From NCBI GenBank assembly GCA_021018815.1, contig JAITYX010000054.1, positions 930,001 through 994,000 on the forward strand: a stretch of DNA of 64,000 bases, read 5' to 3'. Positions 44,360-54,259 of the stretch are shown here, piece by piece. Each line of letters begins with the position of its first letter. Position 1 is the first letter of the stretch. Source of the DNA: Talinum fruticosum (taxonomy: Eukaryota; Streptophyta; Magnoliopsida; Caryophyllales; Talinaceae). The notes beneath the pieces are model-generated. The model was not told the DNA's origin and searched no databases. It was given only the letters and a program-made list of their open reading frames with translations. The translations under genes and the position numbers were made by a program.

Positions 44360-46920
44360 GCATGCCTATCTTGAAAGAAGGACAAGAGCCGAAATTTTAA
44401 CTTAGTACTTCTTTTTAGTGCGAGAATAACATCCTCATCATGAATGGAACCCAAGCGATGTCTTGGTAGAGGCCAAGGGTCATGTCTCTTCGATAGCGAT
44501 ATCCGCTACGGTAAGTGTCTTGACTTGAATTTTTTCTTTTATATGCTAGTATGGCATTTTAACTGAAACATTTTAAATTTTCATTCTTTGTAGAGGGACA
44601 CCATCCACAGTAGCGGTGTTATTCGGAAATTCTTCACCACCTTTAGACAATAGAACTACCTGTTGGAGCAAGTTTTAGCTAATGCCGGGTTTGGTTCCCT
44701 TTACATTATCTTGAGCCATATATGTGATTGAACGAAATGGGGTATCACTTAGGCTATTACTAAATGGGTTTGGGAAACTACGAAAACTTTATAGATGACT
44801 ACTACTTCTTTATGGGGAGATGATTATTACTCCTTTAGACTTTACCATTCTCATCAGTCTAGACTTCTCGGGGAACCTCTAGTTTATGACCGAAATTTGT
44901 ATAGGAACCGTGACTATCTTTGTCACCTCTTCGGTCCCATTGCTGCTCATTTTCCTTAAGCCAACTACTTTCAAATATTCTATCCTTCTTGATACCTTTG
45001 AAAATGTCGAGTTGTGGGCTCGACATAGCCCGCAACAATAACCTTGCATAGCGATTGCTCTCATGCTATGCATGTCTATCTTTTCGAGAAAGGATCAAAG
45101 CTACATGTCCACTATTTAGACAATTTAGAGGAATTAGATGTGATAAAGGACCTTAACTACAAGGTGCCCACATATACTTGCTTGATAAGGGGCTTACGTG
45201 CTTGGGCGAGGCATACCCTCGAGAAAGATTCGGACAACTTCATGCCTCTATGTGGCCTATGGAGGATTATCAAGGTATATTATTATTCCTCTTAGCCTTT
45301 TAATATCTACCTTGCATAGGTAAAAAACTTACTTGAGTGGTAATTTTGCAGCCTTGGTTGTGTGCGTATTTTCCCAATTTTAACCCGACTCATGGAATCA
45401 TCTATCTTTCTTGACGATGGTAGCATGAGCAAAGATTCACCTTGTGCGACAAAAGGCACTTGGGATTGCATTTCGCCGCATGCCTTCAATAATGTAATCA
45501 CGGTATGTTACTTACAACCCAAATTTCAAGAGGTAAAAAATTTTACTACTTTTTAGTTCTTAAATATGCCTCAGCCCACTATCCGGTATGGATCGTGGTC
45601 CGAGCCGTGGTGAATCTGGAGCTTGGTTATGAGCTGCAATTAACCATTTTTGGTCGGCCGATCTCACTTTGTTGTTTTGTGGGTCATGTGTCGGAGTAAG
45701 CCAACTTCATTCCATGGTCCTAGAGTCGGCTTCCTTTATGGCTCCGCGTTACAAGGGAGTTAAATGAAAGGCGAGTTCTACTAGAAGGCCCGTTCAGCTT
45801 CTACTGGTACCTTGACGAGCGGTTCATCGCCAAGATTCGTCATAACACATGGTCGTCCTTTTATTCCTCAAGACTTGCCACGAACTATGTTTTACCTTCA
45901 CTCGATTACCCTTGACGAGCAGGAAGAAATGACCACTAGGTACCCCTACACATATTTCGTGGATGCAAGCTCATCCTACCCTCAATATTTGGGGAGGATT
46001 ATGACCCGAATGGTAAGCTTTAGTTGCTTATCTATATAGCTTGACTTCGGGCATGGAAATTAACCTAGTGGTAATACAGGTACTCCGAGTGATTCTACAT
46101 TCCTAGTCTTGTGGTTGATGTGTCTTTGCTCGAAGAGCCCCCACGTATCGTCAAAATTCGGAACTACCGAGTCGGAAATTGTAAGGCACCCATTCCTAAG
46201 AAACTGAAAGCGGTAAGAGTATTATACTCTTTGTTTTTAGTTGCATTCTAAAATTCTTTTCTAACATGATGAAATTTCAGTATGACTAGGAGCAGTCTCG
46301 GACCATATCTATCACATTCCAATTTGCCCCTCATGCATTCAAGGATTTATTTACCGACCGTGCATTCCAATCATTCAGGTAAGCCCAATTAGTTAAATGT
46401 TGACTCATGAGTTCTTAGTCCTGTGTGCTAATTCACTTTTTTATTTTTATAAGACCACCGCTCTAGGTCTCCCCTTCAGGAGGTTTCCTTGGCGGTTCTA
46501 GGACTCATGCTCACAAGACCAGTCAACCTCAAATGTCATCCAAGTAGCACTGCTGGAGCTAGTACCCTTACGCGTGCCTCTTGGTGTTCCCCGTAGGTGA
46601 AGCACCTCTGAAGCTAGACCAAGCTCTTCGCACTCTGAGCCTAGCTTCTCCGAAGCTAGACGTAGCTCATCCGCACTCGACATTGACGTTATTCCCTTGC
46701 AAGCACTCTATACTTATGGTAGGTTGTACGATTTTCATTGGATGCCCTATAGTTTACCTTATTATGAGGCCTCACCATTGATCTAGGACTCGGAGCTAGT
46801 TCTTTATACGAGGCGAGAGGATAGGCGAGCTTTGATGTCGAGCACGGAGCACATGGGCAATTATCTCTTTGGTAACGTTGATGATGATGATGATGAAGAT
46901 TATTGAATAACCACTTGTAG
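44360..46920 (+). pseudogene. Plant mobile domain (PMD)-like gene relic with introns
   Basis: A plus-strand series of short coding segments is separated by six candidate introns with GT...AG ends: 44511-44593, 45275-45351, 45503-45574, 46013-46079, 46213-46280 and 46379-46453, each 67-83 bp. The segment after intron 1 reads LLEQVLANAGFGSLYIILSH, then WGIT...KWVWETT. In a neighbouring frame come GEMIITPLDFTILISLDFSG, which fits the 'GE(M/C)T(I/V)T..D...L.GL...G' core of the plant mobile / aminotransferase-like domain (PF10536-like). Later segments include WARHTLEKDS, WLCAYFPNF and WYLDERF. Stops and shifts occur in every exon. PMD proteins are either silencing factors (MAIN/MAIL) or passengers of DNA transposons and retrotransposons. 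Confidence 0.5.
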
Positions 46921-47326
46921 GGTACTTTGTAATTAATCTTTATGTATTTTGTACTCGTTATTAGACTCTATCCAAGGAGATGGATGCAAACCTCGATCTA
47001 AAACTGCATTCTTTATTTATATGATGCGAAAAAATTCAAAGACAAATTCGAAAAATTGCAGACCCTCTCCACCTAAAAGAAAATGATAATAATGAAAATG
47101 GAAAATGATTAGTTGAAAGAGCATGGTCTCGGGTTACTAGACTATAAACCATAAACAAAAATGAGCCTCGACTAAGCAAACGACCCAATTTGTAGGCGTC
47201 GTAACCAAGTCGGTTAGTAGATTGGTCGAGAACACTAGCATCACTCTGCTAACCGGACAGGTCGGGTTTGACGTGACCGACGCGAGCAACGAGAGGAGAA
47301 AACATAGAAAATTTCTATAAATTAAG
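46921..47326. other. Unassigned spacer
   Basis: No gene seen. Contains a GATGATGATGATGA run just before it (46879-46905). Confidence 0.4.
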
Positions 47327-48900
47327 TATAATACCCGTAATTTTATTAGAGGTGGTTATATGAGTTAATTAATTAATTAGCTTTAATTAAATAAATTAGG
47401 TTGAATAACTAAAATATATATGAGGATATATATTCGTAAATTTATTTGAGCGAATTATTATTAGTTCACGTAACTATAACTAGTGAAATATATTAATTCC
47501 TTCCTCTTAATTTCCTCCTGGACCGGCTAAATAAAAACTAAGACCATTTATGCTACTTATTTGGGTTTAATCTAAATAATGCTTAACCAAAAGAATTAAA
47601 AAAAAGAGAAAAAGAGGAATGAAAAAAGGGAATTAAGTGTTAGTTAGGAAGTAGATTAGTGTAAAATTGTGAAATGTGGCCTTTCCTAGGGAAACCACGG
47701 TAGACCGAGAAAGGACTAATAGAGAGGAGGAAGAAAAGCTCGGAAGGCCCGAGCAAAGCAAAGAAAAGGGAAAAAAGAGACAGAGAGATAGGGGAAGGAG
47801 CCGGGCAAAGGGAAAGAGAACGAGCAGGAGTGAGAGGTCGGGAACACCAACAAGAGGCCGAGAGGCCACCGAAAGAGGAATGGCGACCGCGGGAAAAGAA
47901 GCTGGTGAACAGAGGAAGCAAGGGAGCGAGAAGTAAGAACAACGAAAGAAGAAGAGAGCCCGAAGGACACGAGATGGAGATGGCAAGTGAGATAAGCAAC
48001 GACTAGCGAGTGAGAAAACAGTGGCCAGCGAGCAAGGAGACAGGGCCGGCGCACGAGCAAGGTTGAGACCGAGAGGCTGGGACCGAGAGCCGAGAATATG
48101 AAACAGAACAAAGGAAGTGAGAAGAGAGCTAGAGACCCAGTAACCCGAAACAAAACGAAAGCGTGAGTGAGAGCAGAAGGGGCTGGCAAAAGCAATTCAG
48201 CCAATTTCTCAAACCCAAGAATTCGAGGTGGATGGTCTTATACTCTAAAGTTAATAGTAATTACGAAACCCAATTGAATTTTGTTAATATTGAATGTTTA
48301 TGCTACAAAATGAATTTAGGAAGTTGTTAGGGCTAAATTAGGACATGAGAGAATCCGATTAAGTTAGTTTGCTAAGGTCCGATGGGTGATATGGAGATTT
48401 GAATTAGAAATTAAGGATGAAGAAATTGTAATTTCAGGTGTGAATTAGGAGCTAATGTTTCGATTGGACCCTTAGGGATTTCTGGAATTTTCTGCGATGA
48501 GAGGTAATTATTAATATTGGGAAACAATGATTTGAAGTATAAAGGGGAGTATGAGTTCATCTTGATTGATGCATAATTGAGGCATGGAAGTGGAAAGCGG
48601 GTGTTTGTTGAGCTAAATTGAGTTTTAAACATATCTAAATCCTTCAGATTTAATTCAACTTGAAGGTAAGTAGAACTAAAGGAATTTGAGTGGTGAAATG
48701 AAATTAAGAGTTATAAGTCGAAGTATGGGCAGGAAAGAGTTGATTAATAATATGGAGACGTAATATGAGAACTCGAGGCAAAGATGACAATTTGGTAGGA
48801 GTTGGGACTTTTGGGTTAAGTTGTAACTATGTGTGGTTATTGTGGCTAAGAGGAGTTTTAGTTCTTGAGTTTGTTGTGCTTGAAAATAAATTGAGAAGGA
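47327..48900. repeat. Decayed chromovirus-like LTR, left portion (candidate)
   Basis: Starts near TATAATACCCGTAATTTTATTAG, a plausible decayed TGTAATACCCG LTR start. It continues with AT-rich U3-like sequence and then a purine-rich GC block (47700-48200). The order resembles the solo LTR at 23066-25977 (AT-rich start, GC-rich leader, AT-rich tail). The Ser/Leu/Phe-rich frames on the minus strand (47633-48204) are products of the purine bias. It is interrupted at 48901 by a solo copia LTR; its end was not located. Confidence 0.35.
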
Positions 48901-50477
48901 TGAAGACTCGGACACTTCTCAACGCATTTCGAGTTGCATTAAATGAATCGAGTATAACCATGTCATACTTATAGTGTTTTGATTCCAAGGCATTCTCTCG
49001 TATCTCGAAACTTCTTTGAGTAAAATGGTATCTTCTCTAAGTGATACAGCTCTTACTTCTTATATTTCTTGCTTATCTCGTAAGTGACTCGAAAACCGGT
49101 CCTTTGTTCCGAGTCCAACATCACTCAAATTTATCGCAGATTGAATAGACTAGTATTTCGTCTTTTCTCACTCGGAATCGACTTGTAGTTATAAGTTCTA
49201 TTATGTTATGGTCAAGTACTTTTAGTATGATTATTGCTTAGTCTATATCAAGTTATCTCACTCGATGTTCCTTACTTAACTTGATTTTTGCTCGGACTAG
49301 CTCGATGGAATTTTTAGCTATATGGATATTAGACTCGTAAAATTCCATTTCGTTTCGACTCGGATAATCAGTTGCCTAATTATCATAATTATTTTATTAT
49401 CTGTCTCTAATCTTGGACCAAAGTATTTTATACTTTGAGAACTAAAATTGATTTACTTTTGTAGGTTATTCAATCGAGGATACACTTTTCAAACTACAAA
49501 AGTAACCGGCTTCGAACGTCAAATCACCAGCAGACATGGCTTTTCACCTTCTTTACTCCAGTCCCAGTAGATTGTGTCGTGGCTGTCTGTTTCCAAATCT
49601 GGAAAACTGGAACGCTAAGCTTAACGGTGGTTTCCACCTTATCTTTCAAGATACCGCCAATGGTTTTGGGACTTCCAAGAGAGTTAAACCGTTGTCCAAC
49701 GTTCACATTACAACGGATACTTTTTGAGTGACTCGAAAGCGTCTATCAACGGTCACGAGAGGACTCTCGGTCGCAGATGAAGATAACGGCTACTCTGCCT
49801 GGTCATCTATAAATAGAAGCCACCTCATAAGACTTGAAGATTGCCGAACATATTGTTAATACACATACTTGCTCAAAGTCATTGTATTTACTTTCAATCT
49901 TCTACTTACAACTCCCATTCCGTAATTCATTACTTTACGAGTTGTAAGGTCTTGTGCTCGATTACAAACTCTTTCTTACATTCTTTGTAAGGTCCCTTGA
50001 CTAAGTCTGTAAGGGTTAACTCAGCTTAGTTGTCCCTAGCTGTAAGGGTTATCTCGGTTAGGAAGTACTAGATCGGATAAGGGAATTTCGAGTCTAGGAA
50101 AACTTGTATAGAGTTGTCTAAGGGAGCAACTCGGGTTCGATCAGTTCACGGTATTTTGTGGACTCAAAATAGTGGATTTGACTTCGTGCTTGGACTAGCA
50201 CGGTCCGTGGTTTTCTGCCCCAGGAGGGTTTCCACGTAATCTCTAAGTGTTACCTTTCCGAGTTCATTCTAGACTCGGACAGCTTTACTGGCTCTTGCTT
50301 AATTTGCTTATCCACTCGTAATAGCATTCCCGAGTCCAAACTTTTCCGACCCTGTTGATAGACTTAGAACCTGTCTCTGTCTTGTTTTTGACAGAAGAGC
50401 TAAAGTTTCCACGAAAAACTTCCATCACCCTATTCACCCCCTCTAGGGTGACTCGGACTCTCCCGAGCAAACCTTCA
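48901..50477 (+). mobile_element. Solo Sirevirus-like LTR, TSD AAGGA
   Basis: TGAAGACTCGGACAC to GCAAACCTTCA, 1,577 bp, flanked by AAGGA on both sides (48896-48900 and 50478-50482). The TATAAATAGAAGCC box is near 49810-49823 with AACGGCTA 20-30 bp upstream. Confidence 0.95.
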
Positions 50478-50762
50478 AAGGATATGGATGAATATGAGTA
50501 GATGCTACATCCTTGGGTGAATCCTTGAGTTAAGGTGCTAGCTTGGAATATGAAATCTTAATATGGAGATGTTTTGACTTGATCATAAATAATACTCAAA
50601 AGTTAGTTTTGAAAAGAGTTCAAATGTTTGCGCAAAACAACCCTTGAGTATGATTCTTGATAACTGCTTTTCGGACTTGTGAATATGTTCCAAAGAAGCG
50701 AAACCGAGTAGGAAGGACGGCTATTATGTTATGTCTTCTACTATGGTAAATTGCTTTGAGAT
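50478..50762. other. Short spacer between two solo LTRs
   Basis: 285 bp without features, probably part of the older repeat that received both LTRs. Confidence 0.4.
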
Positions 50763-51474
50763 TGAAGACTCAGGCATAACTCTCTATCTCTCTATGGTTT
50801 TGATTCTAAATCATTCTTAGCTTTTAAGAAACTCATATCTAAGTTTTCATTATGTTCTTACCCACTTAGAAACCATTTATTAAGCATAACATTCTTAACT
50901 CGTGTTTCCGACCCACTCGGACATCACTTAGAACAATGGCATGAGTAAATAATTTCTCTAACACTTTTATTCCGAGCAGTGACTTTATGTTTCAAGTGAA
51001 AATGAATTACAATATTAATTCCACTTTTTAAGTCAGTTTATTTATTGAGAATTATTTACTAGATCAAGTTTATGTATTCTGATGTTTTATTCTTTCTCAC
51101 TTGATCATTTTAAGGATTAACTCAAGATGGAATTTGAACCTAATGAATATTAGACTCAGAAAACTCCATTGTTGTACGCTAAAGATAATTAAGTGCTTAA
51201 TTACTTTGAATTAATTATTGTCTTTACCTAATTGTGAACTAAAGTATTTTTGTACTTTGAGTACCACTTTGATTTGTTTTTGTAGGTTGATTAAACAACT
51301 TGAATCTATTTTTGAAAAGCAAAAGCAGTCGATTTCTAACCTTTAAATACGAGCAAATAGAAATCAACTATTTCTAGACATGGCTCGGACCTTCAAAGAT
51401 TATGATTGAAAAATCTTCCATCACTCCTATTCACCCCCTCTAGGGGGCTTAATCTCTCCAAAAGCTAAGCTTCA
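50763..51474 (+). mobile_element. Internally deleted solo Sirevirus-like LTR, TSD GAGAT
   Basis: TGAAGACTCAGG to GCTAAGCTTCA, only 712 bp: the middle of the LTR, including the TATA region, is missing, while both ends are kept. GAGAT flanks both sides (50758-50762 and 51475-51479). Its right 200 bp are included in the tandem duplication that follows. Confidence 0.85.
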
Positions 51475-52220
51475 GAGATTATGATTGAAACAAACTTGAT
51501 GAGCGAATGTGTTCAAATTTGTTTTAAATTGACTCGGGCTAGGATTGTTTAGCACGTTGGAAGGGTCCTCACCTGTGAGGATGCCTAGGGAAGGGTTCTA
51601 ACCGGGGTCCCCACCTGGGGATGCCCGACCGGAAACTTCGAGGGAAGGGTTCTAACAGGGGTCCTAATGTATTAGGATGCCCGATCGGAATCTTCCTAGA
51701 GATAGGTCATGGGATCCTTGCTTTTGTAGGTTGATTAAACAACCTAAATCTATTTTCGAAAAGAAAAAAAGCCGATTTCTAGCCGTTAAATACTAGCGCA
51801 TGTAAATCAACCATTTCCAGACATGGCTCGGACTTTCAGAGATTATGATTGAAAAATCTTCCATCACCCTATTCACCCCCTCTAGGGTGGCTTAATCTCT
51901 CCAAAAGCTAAGCTTCAGAGATTATGATTGAAACAAACTTGATGAGCGAATGTGTTCAAATTTGTTTTAAATTGACTCGGGCTAGGATCGTTTAGCACGT
52001 TGGAAGGGTCCTTACTTGTGAGGATGCCTAGGGAAGGGTTCTAACCGGGGTCCCCACCTAGGGGATGCCCGACTCGAAACTTCGAGGGAAGGGTTCTCAC
52101 CGGGGTCTTTACCGGAGATGATGCCTAACCGGAAACTTCGAGGGAAGGGTTATAACAGGGGGTCCTGGTGTATTAGGATGCCCGATCGAAACTTCCTAGA
52201 GATAGGTCATGGGATCCTTT
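51279..52220 (+). repeat. 444-bp-offset tandem duplication
   Basis: Sequence from TTTTGTAGGTTGATTAAACAAC (about 51278) to GGTCATGGGATCCTT (51720) is repeated from 51722 to 52219. The copy includes the last 195 bp of the solo LTR (51722-51916) and its flank. The second copy is longer because it holds one more hairpin unit. Confidence 0.85.
51561..52200 (+). repeat. Minisatellite of hairpin-forming units
   Basis: Units of about 54-57 bp with the frame AGGGAAGGGTTCTAAC(C/A)GGGGT-[stem-loop]-TGCCCGA-CGGAAACTTCG. Three stem-loops occur in the first duplicate (51566-51581, 51608-51621, 51662-51677) and four in the second (52009-52024, 52051-52065, a weak one about 52107-52122, and 52163-52178). 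The stem sequence differs between units but stays self-complementary: TCCTCAC/GTGAGGA, TCCCCA/TGGGGA, TCCTAAT/ATTAGGA. The second-copy variants TCCTTAC/GTGAGGA and TCCTGGT/ATTAGGA differ only by changes that leave G-U pairs. Confidence 0.8.
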
Positions 52221-52372
52221 ATTAGGGGTCGCGCCTAGAGAAACTATAAGTGCTAGTTCGAGTTTGCAGCCTAAAAAGTTGATTTAGTTCCAAAAGAGTT
52301 GTTAATGATTTCAAAATCGTGTTTTGAATGATTGAAAGGTTATAATCTTTAAGTTGCAAGGGATTTTAAGGG

Positions 52373-53760
52373 TGAAGGTTTGCTCATAGAGAGACTAAGT
52401 CACCCTAGAGGGGGCTGAATAGGGTGACGAAAGATTTTAGATAAAAATCAAAATTTTTTGCACAAAAATGAGCAGAAGCAAATTATGAGTCTAGATTAGA
52501 CTTAGAATGGTTGACAAACGTAAATACATGGAAACCCTCATGGGGCAGGAAACCACGAAAAGTGCTAATCCAAGCACCAAGTTAAATCCACTAATTGTAT
52601 CCCCAATTACAAAGGACTAACTCTAACCGAATTGCTCCCTTAAACAATTCATATACAATATTTTCCTAGACTCGAAGTTCCCTTATTTGATCTAATACTT
52701 CCTGACTGAGTTAACCCTTACAACAAGGTACAACCGAGCTGAGTTAACCCTTATAACTCAGTAAAGGAACTTACAAAGAAAGTAAGAAAAGACCATAAGT
52801 GATTACAAGACTTTCTTTACAACTCAAGAAGTAAGAATTACAAATTTAGAGTTGTAAGTAGAAGATTGAGTAAGAATGTACTAAGTGTTGAATATGTTCA
52901 ACAACCATCTTCTACTTTTTCAAAGTGGCTTCTATTTATAAAAATCTATGAAGAATGACCGTTGAGACTAGTTCTAGACTTGTTATCTTCACTAGTCGTC
53001 TGTAACGGCTATTCCGAATCACTCGAAGAGACCGGTTGGAATGTGAACATTGTGCAATGGCCCTTTGCTCCAAAAGATGGTTCAATCATTTGGTGGTGAT
53101 TGAAAACTAAGGTGGAAACAACTGTTAGACCTAAAGTTGGAGTTTTCCGAGTGTTGGAAACAAACAACACCGACACGGTGTCTAAGCCATGTTCGAAGTA
53201 GTGATTTTACATCTGCTTGGTGTTTAACGGTTAGAAACCAGTTCCTTTTATATTACAAAAATAGATTAGGCTTGTATCAATACTTTGGTTTAAGATTAGG
53301 CACAGATAATAATAAAATCAGAGTAATTAAGTGCTTAATTATCTTTGGCCTAAAAGAGTGGAATTTTCTAAGTCTAATATCCATTAGATTTATATTCCAT
53401 CTTGAGTCATTCCAAAAATGATCAAGTTAGAGAGTCTAGAAAATCAGGATATATAAACTTGATCTAACAAATAATTATCTAAGAATAAAGTGACTTAAAG
53501 ATGAAGAATTAATGTTGTAATTCATTTTAACTTGAAGTAAGAAGTCAATATTCAAAATAAGTGTGATAGAGAAATTATTGGTTCATGCGATGGTTCTAAG
53601 TGATGTCCGAGTGGGTCGAAGCACATATTCGAGATATGCAATGAAGTGCTTTCTAACTGGGTCAGAATCAAATGAAAACTTAGATAAAGAATTCTCTAAA
53701 GTGCGGAATGACTTAGAATAAAAACCTAAAAGAGATAAAAGAGTTATACTTGAGTCTTCA
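52373..53760 (-). repeat. 3' LTR of copy 3
   Basis: TGAAGGTTTGCTC to TGAGTCTTCA on the plus strand, 1,388 bp, left flank AAGGG. More diverged than the other LTRs: the TATA region reads TTCTATTTATAAAAATC. The neighbouring tract (minus strand, CAAAAAGTGGAGAT) is interrupted. Confidence 0.85.
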
Positions 53761-54259
53761 ATCTCCACTTTTTGATGAAAGACATTTCACACTCAATATA
53801 GAAACTTTATTAGTTTAAATAGTTAAGCTTTCATATCGAATTGATCGGAGAAAAAAATATACTCTTAAATTGAACTTAAGATACTTATAAGTGCAGCTCG
53901 GATCATAACTCCTCATATCATGTTTCTTGAAATTAACGAGAGCAATAACTATGATCGGAAGCGAGATATGTTAAAGGGTTATAAGTATCGGAGTCGTTGA
54001 AAACATGTAACTCAGAAACAGATATGCTAAAAAAATTTCATTCATTGCTAGACATTAATATATACAAGAAACACAAAATAACTAAACTCGGAAATTAGGG
54101 AAAGGACTCTCCTTGAACCAAACATCCAAATTTTCTATCTATTTCTCTCCCCTTATGCATTTCAGCAAAAAATTATCGGAAGGAGAAAGGAAACATCAAG
54201 TAAGTGCAGCAGATGTTGGACAAAAAAAAAAATGAAATCTGAGTTTTAAAAATACGACT
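53761..54259 (-). other. Non-coding segment between ORF3 and LTR, copy 3
   Basis: AT-rich; corresponds to 15035-15443 in copy 1. No gene. Confidence 0.5.

Noticed and set aside
45044..45295. 83-residue open frame treated as a stand-alone gene
   Set aside because: It overlaps a candidate exon-intron boundary (45275) of the plant-mobile-domain relic and is best read as one exon of it.
47633..48204. Overlapping Ser/Leu/Phe-rich frames (117-162 residues) as secreted proteins
   Set aside because: The other strand is a GA-rich tract open over the same stretch; hydrophobic runs come from TCT/CTT codons, and there is no conserved start or domain.
51590..51720. Hairpins considered as intrinsic bacterial-type terminators
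   Set aside because: The surroundings are plant retroelements, stems are not followed by T-runs, and units are tandemly repeated.
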